From: F22 sp963678855
GTDB lineage: Bacteria > Bacteroidota > Bacteroidia > Bacteroidales > Bacteroidaceae
Assembly (NCBI GenBank): GCA_963678855.1
Contig: OY787448.1
Span: 2,294,001-2,358,000, forward strand
Direction: 5' to 3'
Length of the DNA: 64,000 nucleotides
Shown here: positions 1-8,193 of the stretch, one piece after another
Position numbering within the stretch: position 1 is the first letter of the stretch
Layout of the letters: the number at the start of each line of letters is the position of its first letter
Notes under the pieces: generated by a model
Told to the model about the DNA's origin: nothing
Database searches by the model: none
The model's input: the letters and a program-made list of their open reading frames with translations, nothing else
Program-made: the position numbers and the translations under genes

Positions 1-552
1 TTATACATTGCATCGTCTATTGATAACTTTATCGCTACGACTGATAAAGGTGTAGCTTGGTTGGATAAGTTCAACATTCTCGAAGGGGAAGATTATGGCT
101 ACAAAAACATGTATAAGCACATCGACACGCTGTTGATGGGTAGTGGTACATACTTAAGTATCTTGGGTATGGATATCCCTTGGCCCTACCAAGGCAATCA
201 CACGTATGTCATGACTCGTGACGAATTTCTATTTGCACCTCAGAAGGATGTGACTTTTGTAACTAGTGATTTTGTCGAATTTGTAGAAGATCTTAAAAAA
301 CAAGATGGCAAGGACATTTGGCTTGTTGGTGGCGGAGTACTGAATGGTATTTTGCTGGATGCTGGGTTGGTGGATGAGATCCAATTGTGTGTCATGCCGA
401 TAACTCTTGGGGAAGGTATTCCTTTGTTCCAATCTCATAAAGCTTCTCATTTCTGGGCTTTACATGCATGCCGTTCATATGAGAATGGTGTGGTGATGAT
501 TACCTATCGCTGTACCTGTGAAGATGTTCCTGAAAAGCAATCGGAATCTTAG
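1..552 (+). CDS. Dihydrofolate reductase / RibD C-terminal family protein (5' partial)
   Basis: The reading frame is open from base 1, so the true start lies outside the window; the TTG at 61 is not needed as a start. The first residues (YIASSIDNFIATTDKG, then VAWLDKF) match the opening strand and 'xASxDGxIA' loop of the RibD C-terminal/DHFR-like fold. Later come LLMGSGTY (the 'MGRxTY' position) and IWLVGGGVLNGILLDAGLVD (the 'GGGxL..xLLxxGLvDE' NADPH-binding segment), ending near PITLGEGIPLF. Family members are small NADPH-dependent reductases, usually of unknown substrate. About 183 residues are visible, close to full length, so only a few N-terminal residues are probably missing. Ends with TAG. 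A role in riboflavin or folate metabolism cannot be assigned without the missing context. Confidence 0.85.
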   Translation, partial: LYIASSIDNFIATTDKGVAWLDKFNILEGEDYGYKNMYKHIDTLLMGSGTYLSILGMDIPWPYQGNHTYVMTRDEFLFAPQKDVTFVTSDFVEFVEDLKKQDGKDIWLVGGGVLNGILLDAGLVDEIQLCVMPITLGEGIPLFQSHKASHFWALHACRSYENGVVMITYRCTCEDVPEKQSES

Positions 553-621
553 TTTTTATGCAATAATCCCCAAAGGAATAATAATTTGTATTTTTAAAGT
601 GGTGTTTTGCTGTTAATTTGT

Positions 622-629
622 TATATTTG
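622..629 (+). promoter_or_regulatory. Possible Bacteroidota -7 box for purU
   Basis: TATATTTG fits the Bacteroidota TAnnTTTG -7 element and lies 32 bp before the purU ATG. No well-spaced TTTG -33 element was found, so this rests on the -7 box alone. Confidence 0.4.
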
Positions 630-660
630 CGTTTCTAGATAAACCAAAAAACAATAGGAT

Positions 661-1518
661 ATGAATACAACAGCGAAATTGTTGCTTCATTGCCCAGACC
701 GACCAGGTATCTTGGCAGAAGTAACCAATTTTATTACCGTGAATAAGGGTAACATTATTTACTTGGATCAGTGGGTGGATCGTGAAGAGAATCAATTCTT
801 TATGCGAATCGAATGGCAACTTCAGGGCTTTATGATTCCTCAGGATAAGGTGCATGATTACTTCTTTACGCTATATGCGCAGAAATATGATATGGAATTT
901 AGTCTATATTTTAGTGATCGTCGACCAAAAATGGCTATCTTTGTCAGCAAGATGTCGCACTGTCTATTCGATTTGTTATCTAGATATACTGCAGGTGAGT
1001 GGGAAGTGGAAATCCCTTTGATTATTAGTAATCATCCAGATTTGCAGCATGTAGCAGACCGATTTGGCATTCCTTTCCATCTATTCCCGATTACAAAACA
1101 GAACAAATTGGAGCAGGAGCAGAAGGAGATGGAATTGTTAAAAGAGCACGATGTCGACTTTATTGTTTTAGCACGCTATATGCAAGTCGTCTCACAACAG
1201 ATGATTGATGCCTATGAAAATAGAATCATCAATATCCATCATTCTTTCTTGCCAGCCTTTGCGGGGGCACGTCCATATCATCAAGCGCATCAGCGTGGGG
1301 TGAAGATTATCGGGGCTACTAGTCATTATGTGACGGCCGATTTGGATGCTGGACCGATTATCGTGCAGGATGTATCGCCTGTAACACACAAGGATCAGGT
1401 GCCTGTATTGGTTAATAAGGGGAAGGACTTGGAGAAGATTGTCTTGTCACGAGCTGTGCGTAAACATATAGAGCATCGAGTGATGGTATACGGCAATAAA
1501 ACGGTCATCTTTAACTAA
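661..1518 (+). CDS. purU: Formyltetrahydrofolate deformylase
   Basis: Hydrolyses 10-formyl-THF to THF and formate, balancing the one-carbon pool and supplying formate for purine synthesis by PurT-type enzymes. The 285 residues have the family layout: an N-terminal ACT domain (about 1-80, LLLHCPDRPGILAEVTNFI) and a formyltransferase-fold domain. The latter carries the NIHHSFLPAF motif (around residues 191-200, with catalytic Asn and His) and the Asp of TADLDAGPI (around 229). Length matches family members (about 280-290). ATG at 661 is the first start after the -7 box at 622-629. First gene of a closely spaced plus-strand run (arsC-like, FKBP, nnr, ferritin, xth) that may be partly co-transcribed. 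Confidence 0.95.
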   Translation: MNTTAKLLLHCPDRPGILAEVTNFITVNKGNIIYLDQWVDREENQFFMRIEWQLQGFMIPQDKVHDYFFTLYAQKYDMEFSLYFSDRRPKMAIFVSKMSHCLFDLLSRYTAGEWEVEIPLIISNHPDLQHVADRFGIPFHLFPITKQNKLEQEQKEMELLKEHDVDFIVLARYMQVVSQQMIDAYENRIINIHHSFLPAFAGARPYHQAHQRGVKIIGATSHYVTADLDAGPIIVQDVSPVTHKDQVPVLVNKGKDLEKIVLSRAVRKHIEHRVMVYGNKTVIFN

Positions 1519-1550
1519 GTATTTATTAAACCAAGACTATAACCAAAACT

Positions 1551-1901
1551 ATGTTATTTATCTGTCATACAAAATGTACGACTTGTAAGAAGGCCGAGAA
1601 GTGGCTGAATGAGCAAGGTGTGACTTTTGAAAAAAGAGATATTCAAGTAGAACAACCATCCCGTGAGGAACTTGCGGAGTGGTTTGAAAAGAGTGGCTTG
1701 ACTATCAATAAACTGTTCAATACGAGCGGGCAGTTGTATCGTCAAATGGGTCTGAAGGACCGCGTGAAAGTAGAAGATGTAGAGTCTCTTCTTGACTTAC
1801 TTGCTACGGATGGGATGCTTGTGAAGCGTCCAGTGTTGGTGAGTGACAAAGGGGTATTGTTCGGATTTAAAGAAGCTGATTACGAAAAGACAGTAAAATA
1901 A
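1551..1901 (+). CDS. ArsC/Spx/MgsR-family thioredoxin-fold protein
   Basis: A 116-residue ArsC-fold protein. The N-terminus (LFICHTKCTTCKKAEKWLNE) has a CTTC redox pair at residues 9-12 following a short first strand, as in the YffB/Spx branch. The end (MLVKRPVLVSDKGVLFGFKE) is the typical 'lxKRPil' segment of the fold. True arsenate reductases have a Cys followed by a run of Arg residues not evident here, so an uncharacterised thiol-disulfide or Spx-like role is more likely than arsenate reduction. It starts 32 bp after purU and ends 6 bp before the FKBP gene, consistent with an operon. Confidence 0.8.
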   Translation: MLFICHTKCTTCKKAEKWLNEQGVTFEKRDIQVEQPSREELAEWFEKSGLTINKLFNTSGQLYRQMGLKDRVKVEDVESLLDLLATDGMLVKRPVLVSDKGVLFGFKEADYEKTVK

Positions 1902-1907
1902 ATAGTT

Positions 1908-2315
1908 ATGGCTACATATAGAGATTATCAGAAATATAGAGAGGAAAACGAACGTTGGCTAATCGATAATGCCAGTGAAGAAGGTATTATGGAATTGCCA
2001 TGTGGAGTGCAATATAAAGTCATTCTAAAGGGTAATGGTCCTATCCCAAAGGCAAAAAGTATGGTCAAAGTGCATTATCGTGGGGAAATGATTGACGGTA
2101 AGGAGTTTGATAATAGTTGGAAACGTAAAAAACCAGCTACTTTCCGTGTCAATGAAGTGATTGACGGATGGCAAGAGGCTTTGAAAGTGATGCCACTTGG
2201 CTCTCGATGGATGATTTATATCCCTTGGGAACTAGGATATGGTAAGCGTGGTTCGGGACCTATCAAGGCGTACTCGACACTAGTTTTTGAAGTTGAACTC
2301 CTAGGCGTACGATAA
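1908..2315 (+). CDS. FKBP-type peptidyl-prolyl cis-trans isomerase
   Basis: Catalyses prolyl cis-trans isomerisation during protein folding. The 135 residues contain a short helical N-terminal extension (about 1-40) and one FKBP domain: VKVHYRGEMIDGKEFDNSW (substrate-pocket Tyr and Asp), VIDGWQEALKVMPLGSRW, IPWELGYGKRGSGPI and LVFEVELLGV. No signal peptide is visible, unlike the secreted FklB/FkpA forms common in this phylum, so the protein is probably cytoplasmic. Its stop is 3 bp before the nnr start, indicating translational coupling in this operon. Confidence 0.9.
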   Translation: MATYRDYQKYREENERWLIDNASEEGIMELPCGVQYKVILKGNGPIPKAKSMVKVHYRGEMIDGKEFDNSWKRKKPATFRVNEVIDGWQEALKVMPLGSRWMIYIPWELGYGKRGSGPIKAYSTLVFEVELLGVR

Positions 2316-2318
2316 TTC

Positions 2319-3785
2319 ATGGCATCTTATGTATCGGTTGCACAAACCCTAGCGCAAGCTATTACCTCGCTGCAGAAACCGCAGCGAGCGTCTCGTATTT
2401 ACTTTTTTGCAGGACCAGAAGAAAATGGGGTCTTGGCGATGGGCACGGCTAGTGCTTTGGCCAATGTATCTCCTAAAATTGCTGATGACATCACTTTGGT
2501 GCATGTTACACCTCGTGGTGCGCATAGTGATGATAACCGTCGTATGCGTGAGCGTGTTCCTGCATCTATAGATGTGATTACTGTAGAAACAAATTTTGAA
2601 CCTATTGCTTTTGAACCTACTGATGTTGTTATAGACGGCTTGTTTGGTATCGAATGTGAAGCTCCTTTGGTGGGAGGCTTTGAAGCAATGGTAAATTATA
2701 TAAATAGTGTTGATCCTATTACGATTTCTTTGACGCTTCCATCAGGTATGTATGCCGATGCGAGCAATCTTGGAAAGAATCAGGTGATGGTGGAACCACA
2801 AGCGACTATCCTTACGTTGCCATTGATTGTGAAGTATCTAAGTGATGCTGTACAAGCAATGGGCAATGTCTTTGAGGTGGCTTATGCTCCTGATGAAGTA
2901 GGAAGCATATGGCATCAAGAGAAGGTGGAGTATCGCATGATCAATGAAGCTCGTATTAAAGCACGTGTTCAGACGATGTCGCAATGGGCACATAAAGGAA
3001 CCTTTGGCAATGCATTGCTTGTAGCTGGTAGTACGGGTATGGCAGGTGCGGCTGTAATGGCGGCTCAAGGGGCCATGCGTAGTGGAGTAGGTAAGCTCAC
3101 TTGCTTTTCTTGTTTAAGTAATAGAGAAATCTTACAGAACAAAGTGCCTCAAGCAATGGTGCAGCTGGATGAAAATCCGCATTATTGGAGAGATAATATT
3201 GATGACCTTGAGCAATTCTCTCATGTGTGCATAGGTCCTGGTTTAGGACAAAATCCTGATACTGGCGTTGCGTTAGAGCATACGCTTAAGGGATTGAAGA
3301 TGATGGGCATACCGTGTGTGTTGGATGCGGATGCTTTGAATTTGATGGGCCAGCATAAAGAGATGATGCAGCATATTCCTGAGGGGTCTATCTTGACGCC
3401 ACACTTGAAAGAGCTAGAGCGCCTTTCGTGCCGTTGTGCATCTGTGATGGACTTGATCAGACAAGGTGAACGTATAGCTAAAGATTATAATTGTTATGTT
3501 GTCGTAAAAGGACACAACAGTGCGATTTGTTTTCCTGATGGTTCTTTGTTTATCAATCCCACAGGTAATGCGGGTATGGCTACTGGTGGTAGTGGTGATG
3601 TGTTATCGGGAATTCTGACAGGATTATTAGCTCATGGCTATGAGGCGGAGGATGCTGTGCGTCTTGGTGTATATGTCCATGGATTGGCTGGTGATTTGGC
3701 GGCTAAGGAACTGACCCCTATGGCTATGCATGCTGCTGATATTATTGACTATCTTCCGCAGGCGTGGAAACATTTAATGAATTAA
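2319..3785 (+). CDS. nnr: Bifunctional NAD(P)H-hydrate repair protein Nnr with a degenerate epimerase half
   Basis: Nnr proteins repair hydrated NAD(P)H: an N-terminal epimerase (NnrE/YjeF) interconverts S- and R-NAD(P)HX and a C-terminal ADP-dependent dehydratase (NnrD) restores NAD(P)H. The C-terminal half (about 225-488) looks intact, with KGTFGNALLVAGSTGMAGAA, the KGHNS segment and the ribokinase-like GNAGMATGGSGDVLSGILTG motif near 416-433. The N-terminal half is eroded: the helix bearing 'D..t...G' is absent, the GxGNNGGDG loop reads AGPEENGVLA (31-40), and the DIPSG motif reads TLPSG (about 139-143), losing the Asp. VIDGLFG is retained. It is therefore probably a functional dehydratase with doubtful epimerase activity. 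Length (488) is near the usual 500. Confidence 0.9.
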   Translation: MASYVSVAQTLAQAITSLQKPQRASRIYFFAGPEENGVLAMGTASALANVSPKIADDITLVHVTPRGAHSDDNRRMRERVPASIDVITVETNFEPIAFEPTDVVIDGLFGIECEAPLVGGFEAMVNYINSVDPITISLTLPSGMYADASNLGKNQVMVEPQATILTLPLIVKYLSDAVQAMGNVFEVAYAPDEVGSIWHQEKVEYRMINEARIKARVQTMSQWAHKGTFGNALLVAGSTGMAGAAVMAAQGAMRSGVGKLTCFSCLSNREILQNKVPQAMVQLDENPHYWRDNIDDLEQFSHVCIGPGLGQNPDTGVALEHTLKGLKMMGIPCVLDADALNLMGQHKEMMQHIPEGSILTPHLKELERLSCRCASVMDLIRQGERIAKDYNCYVVVKGHNSAICFPDGSLFINPTGNAGMATGGSGDVLSGILTGLLAHGYEAEDAVRLGVYVHGLAGDLAAKELTPMAMHAADIIDYLPQAWKHLMN

Positions 3786-3810
3786 CTATAAACTCTAAAT
3801 ACACATAATT

Positions 3811-4320
3811 ATGGCTTTAAAACAACGTGTTGAGGACAAATTGAATGCTCAAATTAATGCTGAGCTTTGGTCTGCATATTTGTATCTTTCTATGTCAAAC
3901 TACCTGGCCGCTGAAGGATTAAATGGTTTTGCTACTTGGATGAAGGTGCAGTATGAAGAGGAAACTTTCCATGCGATGCATATGATTGACTATGTTAACG
4001 AGCGCGGTGGACGTGTATCGTTGCAACCTATTGCTGAAGTGCCGACAGCTTGGGATAACTTGCTAAATGTGTTTGAAGAAACTTTGAAGCATGAAGAGCA
4101 TGTGACTGAGCTTATTAACCAATGTATGGATGTAGCTGTGGAGGAACGTGACCACGCTACTCAAAGCTTCTTGAAGTTCTATGTAGATGAACAAGTAGAA
4201 GAAGAAGCTTCTGTGAGCGATTTGTTGAGTAATATCAAAATGACTGGTGCTAATGGTAATGGTGTATTCTTCTTGGATAAGGAGTGTGCTACTCGTACAT
4301 TTACACCTCCAACTGTATAA
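3811..4320 (+). CDS. ftnA: Ferritin (FtnA-type)
   Basis: Iron-storage ferritin of 169 residues, non-haem type, expected to form a 24-mer cage in the cytoplasm. Ferroxidase-centre ligands are in place: Glu18 (NAELWSAYLYL), Glu51 and His54 (EEETFHAMH), a Glu near 95 (LKHEEHV) and Gln near 128 (DEQVEEEASV). Lacks the Met haem ligand context of bacterioferritin. The xth start codon follows the stop by only 3 bp, so the two are probably co-transcribed, linking iron storage and oxidative DNA damage repair. Confidence 0.95.
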   Translation: MALKQRVEDKLNAQINAELWSAYLYLSMSNYLAAEGLNGFATWMKVQYEEETFHAMHMIDYVNERGGRVSLQPIAEVPTAWDNLLNVFEETLKHEEHVTELINQCMDVAVEERDHATQSFLKFYVDEQVEEEASVSDLLSNIKMTGANGNGVFFLDKECATRTFTPPTV

Positions 4321-4323
4321 TAT

Positions 4324-5088
4324 ATGAAGCTGATTTCTTGGAATGTCAACGGTATTCGTGCCGTGATGAAAAAAGACTTCCCTACTACTTTAGCAACACT
4401 AGATCCAGATATCCTATGTGTACAAGAAACCAAAGCACAGGATGATCAGGTACGTGAAGCGCTGCAAGATATTGAAGGGTATCACTTGTATATGAACTCT
4501 GCGGTAAGAAAGGGGTACTCGGGTACTGCTATTCTTTCTAAAGAGGAGCCTATCGGTGTGGTGCATGATATCGGCATTGAAGAGCATGATCAAGAAGGTC
4601 GTGTGCAGTGTGTGGAATATCCTGAATTCTATCTCGTGAATGTATATGTGCCTAACTCTGGTAGTGAACTGGCTCGCTTAGATTATCGTGGTGGTTGGGA
4701 TCAAGTATTCTTTGAGTATCTAAAGAGGCTTGAAGAGACAAAACCTGTGATTGTGTGTGGCGACTTCAATGTAGCGCACCAAGCAGTCGATTTGGCTCGT
4801 CCTAAGCAGAACTATAATAAGTCGGCTGGATATACTCAGAAGGAGATTGATGGGATGGACCGCTTTACACAAGGTGGCTTGATGGATACGTTTCGTTATC
4901 TTCATCCTGATGCTACGGATGCCTATTCTTGGTGGAGCTACCGTGGTGGTGCTCGTGCGAAGAATGTGGGCTGGCGTATCGACTACTTCTTAATGAGTGA
5001 ATCTATGCTGCCTCGTTTGAAAGAGGCGTGGATTAACCCTGAGGTGATGGGCTCTGACCATTGTCCTGTGGGTATTATTATTGAGTAA
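4324..5088 (+). CDS. xth: Exodeoxyribonuclease III / AP endonuclease
   Basis: Cleaves DNA 5' of abasic sites and removes 3' blocking groups in base-excision repair. All hallmark motifs of the ExoIII/APE1 endonuclease-exonuclease-phosphatase fold are present in 254 residues: SWNVNGIRA (Asn7), CVQETKAQ (metal ligand Glu35), GDFNVAH (Asp147), WRIDYFL and the terminal GSDHCPVG (catalytic Asp245-His246). Length is typical. Last gene of the run that starts at purU, closed by a strong hairpin terminator at 5108-5150. Confidence 0.95.
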   Translation: MKLISWNVNGIRAVMKKDFPTTLATLDPDILCVQETKAQDDQVREALQDIEGYHLYMNSAVRKGYSGTAILSKEEPIGVVHDIGIEEHDQEGRVQCVEYPEFYLVNVYVPNSGSELARLDYRGGWDQVFFEYLKRLEETKPVIVCGDFNVAHQAVDLARPKQNYNKSAGYTQKEIDGMDRFTQGGLMDTFRYLHPDATDAYSWWSYRGGARAKNVGWRIDYFLMSESMLPRLKEAWINPEVMGSDHCPVGIIIE

Positions 5089-5107
5089 ACCAAACTCATT
5101 ATATACA

Positions 5108-5150
5108 GAAGACCTGTCAAATAACTTTTGACAGGTCTTCTCTCTTTTAC
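5108..5150 (+). terminator. Rho-independent terminator after xth
   Basis: A 14-bp perfect stem (5108-5121 with 5127-5140, core GACCTGTCAAA/TTTGACAGGTC) with a 5-nt loop, followed by a T-rich stretch (tctctttt). Confidence 0.85.
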
Positions 5151-5201
5151 TGCAATTTTTTTTGGATAGGGGTTAATCATTTGTTTCTATCCTTTGTGGG
5201 G

Positions 5202-5269
5202 CTCGATGCAAACGTTTGGCGCAATTGATGCGAACGTTTACATCAATTGATGTGAACGTTCGCATCGAG
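5202..5269. repeat. Palindromic triple 22-bp intergenic element, copy 1 (AACGTT type)
   Basis: Three abutting 22-bp units (5205-5226, 5227-5248, 5249-5270), each beginning GATG and containing AACGTT at the same place (5211, 5233, 5255). Units 1 and 2 are joined by CAATTGATG linkers at 5222 and 5244. The outer ends CTCGATGC (5202) and GCATCGAG (5262) are exact inverted repeats. The whole 68 bp is an imperfect palindrome centred on the middle AACGTT, and 5227-5246 against 5247-5266 alone gives a 20-bp arm with one mismatch. It lies between the xth terminator and the 3' end of the convergent flavodoxin-type gene. No known family is recognised. See the second copy type at 32986-33051. Confidence 0.75.
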
Positions 5270-5328
5270 GCTGGAAAGCCTTAGAACAAAATAATTAAAG
5301 CTAATAGAAGGATTATCTCGCCTTATTG

Positions 5329-5976
5329 CTACTTATCCTTGCCTTTATCCTTCTTTCTTGCTTTTAGGCAAGCTTTCATAAGCTTCTCACCTGTATCTGC
5401 TGCACGGTTTAGCGCTTCTTTGCTTTTAGAAGCATCCTTCTTGCCGCTGACGTCGGTAAAAGCTATTGTGTCGACTTTACTAAAACCGATATCTGTGAGT
5501 GTATTGGCCATAATAGCACAGGTATAGCCTGTTGCTTTTTCATCAGATTGTTCTCCTACCGATATAGCTACAGCAAAGCGAGGAACCCCTTTAGACATGG
5601 CACCTTCCCACTTGTGTCTATCTTTGGAGCTATATACCTGATAGGGATATAATCGCTCTAGAAAAGCTTTCATAATACTTGTGACACTGTAATAATAGGT
5701 AGGGCTACCAAGAATAAGCCCTTGTGCCTCTTCTATACTTTTGTATAAGTCTTTGAGGTCATCTTTAAGGACACACTTCATGCTTTTAGAGCACTTTTCA
5801 CAGGCTATACAACCTCTATATTTGAGTTTGCGTAGTTCTATGTATGTGATTTCTGCACCTAGCTTCTCGGCTTTTTCTGCGGCTGCACGTACTAGGCTAT
5901 CGGTATTGCCTCCGCCTCGGGGACTGCCGATGACTGCCACTATTTTGACAGGTTTCTTCAAGTTAATATCTTTCAT
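5329..5976 (-). CDS. Flavodoxin-fold NAD(P)H-dependent FMN reductase family protein
   Basis: A 215-residue cytoplasmic flavoprotein of the NADPH-dependent FMN reductase/iron-sulfur flavoprotein group. The FMN phosphate loop GSPRGGGNTD follows the first strand (KIVAVI). A Cys-rich segment, RGCIACEKCSKSMKC, matches the CxxCxxC region of iron-sulfur flavoproteins, followed by GLILGSPTYYYSVTSIMKAFLERL, the second flavin loop. The C-terminus is Lys-rich (ARKKDKGKDK). Start chosen at the ATG at 5976 (MKDINLKKPVK). The frame stays open to 6102, but those codons come from the nadE terminator hairpin and are not homologous. Convergent with xth. The natural electron acceptor is not known. Confidence 0.85.
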   Translation of the reverse strand: MKDINLKKPVKIVAVIGSPRGGGNTDSLVRAAAEKAEKLGAEITYIELRKLKYRGCIACEKCSKSMKCVLKDDLKDLYKSIEEAQGLILGSPTYYYSVTSIMKAFLERLYPYQVYSSKDRHKWEGAMSKGVPRFAVAISVGEQSDEKATGYTCAIMANTLTDIGFSKVDTIAFTDVSGKKDASKSKEALNRAADTGEKLMKACLKARKKDKGKDK

Positions 5977-6057
5977 AATGATGTTGTTAGTGTAACTATT
6001 CAAAAGAGAGTGAATAACAAACATAGTGATTTTACTTGATATGTGCAAAGTCTTTAA

Positions 6058-6102
6058 CATAGAAAATGGAGATTGCACCTCTGGGTGAGGGACAATCTCC
6101 AT
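6058..6102 (-). terminator. Terminator after nadE
   Basis: On the minus strand ATGGAGATTG (6102-6093) pairs with CAATCTCCAT (6075-6066) around an inner CACC/GGTG stem, followed by TTTTCT. It lies about 20 bp past the nadE stop. Confidence 0.75.
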
Positions 6103-6122
6103 TGTATTGTAGTTTTATAATC

Positions 6123-8066
6123 TTAGTCTAGATCTACGTTCCAAGCACTCCATTTGGCATCGCTTGGCATACGCCAGTCACCTCTTGGAGAAAGGCTAAC
6201 AGTACCGACTTTAGGACCATCAGGCACACAACTGCGCTTGAATTGTTGTTGGAAGAATCTTCTGTGGAAGGTCTTCAGCCATTTTAAGATTGTCGTATCA
6301 TCAAATTCTCCTGCAAAAGTGTACTTCGCTAGAAAGTATATTTTCTCTGGACCAAAGCCATGACGCAAGAAGTGATATAGGAAGAAGTCGTGTAAGATAT
6401 AAGGGCCTACTAAGTCTTCTGTTTTTTGTTTAATCTCTCCATTTTCATGAGCAGGAATCAGTTCAGGACTGATTGGGGTGTCTGAGATATCGAGTAGGGT
6501 GTCTTGAGCGATACCAGTAAGCTTGTGCTCTGCAAACCAAACGACTAGGTGACGAACCAGTGTCTTCGGTATGCTACAGTTGACCGAGTACATAGACATA
6601 TGGTCACCATTATAGGTCGCCCATCCTAGAGCCATCTCACTCATATCTCCTGTACCGATGACGATACCGCCTACTTGGTTGGCTACGTTCATCAGAATCT
6701 TCGTACGCTCACGAGCTTGAACATTTTCGTAGGTTACATCATGTACTGATGGGTCGTGACCAATCGCTTCGAAGTGAGCCATACATGCATCGGCAATAGA
6801 AATCTCACGGATAGTGATACCCAGTTGCTCCATCAAGTTCATGGCGTTGGTATAGGTACGGTCTGTGGTACCAAAACCAGGCATGGTGATTCCTGTGATG
6901 CCTTTACGGTCTAAACCTAGATAATCAAAGGCTTCTACGCAGACAAGAAGGGCTAGCGTACTATCTAGACCGCCAGAGATACCTACAACCACTTGCTTGC
7001 AACCGATATGCTGTAGACGGTTGGCAAGTCCTGCAACCTGGATAGACATGATTTCTTCGCATCGCTCTGTTTTGCGTTGTACATCGCCTGGCACAAATGG
7101 TGTCTTAGGGAAGAAACGAGTCAGTTGAGCTTTCTCATGTGAAGCATCTGGCAAGGCGATGTCACAGTAAATAGTCTCTTTCAGGGCTGTTTGGTGTACA
7201 CCCATAGATGTACTAAAGGTTGTATTGGTGCGGCGCTCGTTACGAAGAGATTCGACATCAATCTCCGAAGAGATGACTTGTGCCTCGTTGACGAATCGTT
7301 TGCCTTCTTTCAGTAAACGACCGTTTTCATAGATATATAAGCATCCTTGGAAAACAACATCGGTCGTGCTCTCGCCTATACCACATGAAGAGTACACATA
7401 GCCCGACAAGCATCTTGCTGATTGTTGGTTGCCCAACTGCTTTAAGTATTCGTATTTGGCTACGCCCGCTGTACTGGCACTTAGATTGACAATGATATCT
7501 GCGTTGGCCAAAGCCAAAAGTCCGCTTGGTGGGATAGGGCTCCATAGGTCTTCGCAGATTTCGATACCGAAGTTGAAATGTGGTGTGCGGATAACCACTG
7601 GTTGGCTGCTGACTGCGATAGCTTCTCCATTGATATTGATGGTTTGTGGCAGTAAGTCGACAGCACTAGTGAACCAGCGCTTTTCGTAAAACTCTTTATA
7701 GTTAGGTAGATATTGCTTAGCGACCACGGCGTGGGCTTGACCATTGCTGATAACGACAGCGGCATTAATCAGTTGGGCACCAACTGAGATAGGACAACCC
7801 ACGATAGCCACAAGATGAGGACGTTGAGTCGTCTGTTGAATCAACCATGTTAAGGCTTCTTGTGCCGTCGCTAGTAGTTGGCTGTTATGGAATAAGTCAC
7901 CACAGCTATATCCTGTAATACCAAGTTCAGGGGTTGCCACAAGGCGTGCACCTTGTTCATCAGCTTCCACAATGCAATCCCAAAGTCTTTGAGCATTGGT
8001 ATGTGGATCGGCTAATGCTGTAACGGGACAGGCCGTTGCCACCTTGACAAATCCGTGTTGTATCAT
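6123..8066 (-). CDS. nadE: Glutamine-dependent NAD+ synthetase
   Basis: Final step of NAD+ synthesis: amidation of nicotinate adenine dinucleotide with glutamine nitrogen. 647 residues in two parts. The N-terminal nitrilase-type glutaminase domain has a Glu-Lys-Cys triad visible as TPELGITGYSCGD, LPNYKEFYEKRWF and FGIEICEDLW. The C-terminal synthetase has the PP-loop GISGGLDSTLAL and later GTGDMSEMALGWATYNGDH. Start set at the ATG at 8066 (MIQHGFVKVATACP). The open frame continues to 8255 but would run through the nadE promoter and the hisS promoter region. Divergent from hisS, with its own -7 box at 8095-8102. Confidence 0.95.
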   Translation of the reverse strand: MIQHGFVKVATACPVTALADPHTNAQRLWDCIVEADEQGARLVATPELGITGYSCGDLFHNSQLLATAQEALTWLIQQTTQRPHLVAIVGCPISVGAQLINAAVVISNGQAHAVVAKQYLPNYKEFYEKRWFTSAVDLLPQTININGEAIAVSSQPVVIRTPHFNFGIEICEDLWSPIPPSGLLALANADIIVNLSASTAGVAKYEYLKQLGNQQSARCLSGYVYSSCGIGESTTDVVFQGCLYIYENGRLLKEGKRFVNEAQVISSEIDVESLRNERRTNTTFSTSMGVHQTALKETIYCDIALPDASHEKAQLTRFFPKTPFVPGDVQRKTERCEEIMSIQVAGLANRLQHIGCKQVVVGISGGLDSTLALLVCVEAFDYLGLDRKGITGITMPGFGTTDRTYTNAMNLMEQLGITIREISIADACMAHFEAIGHDPSVHDVTYENVQARERTKILMNVANQVGGIVIGTGDMSEMALGWATYNGDHMSMYSVNCSIPKTLVRHLVVWFAEHKLTGIAQDTLLDISDTPISPELIPAHENGEIKQKTEDLVGPYILHDFFLYHFLRHGFGPEKIYFLAKYTFAGEFDDTTILKWLKTFHRRFFQQQFKRSCVPDGPKVGTVSLSPRGDWRMPSDAKWSAWNVDLD

Positions 8067-8094
8067 ATCTTTTATTTTAATTCTGTTCAGAATA

Positions 8095-8102
8095 CAAATG
8101 TA
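8095..8102 (-). promoter_or_regulatory. -7 box for nadE
   Basis: TACATTTG on the minus strand (CAAATGTA on plus) is a TAnnTTTG match 28 bp ahead of the nadE ATG. No clear TTTG -33 element was found. Confidence 0.4.
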
Positions 8103-8134
8103 AGGACAATCTCTGAGATAAAGAAAAAAATGCG

Positions 8135-8142
8135 TATCTTTG
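8135..8142 (+). promoter_or_regulatory. -7 box for hisS
   Basis: TATCTTTG, the most frequent form of the -7 element in this window, lies 51 bp before the hisS ATG. It supports initiating hisS at 8194 rather than at the upstream in-frame ATG at 8140, which overlaps the box itself. Confidence 0.55.
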
Positions 8143-8193
8143 CAGGCACTTATCATAAGTAGAATAACATATAAAGATTCGATAATACATATT

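Noticed and set aside
5202..5269. CRISPR array
   Set aside because: The units abut without variable spacers and are mutually inverted; no cas genes are nearby.
6066..6102. N-terminal extension of the flavodoxin-type protein
   Set aside because: The extra codons translate the nadE terminator hairpin and lack homology to the family.
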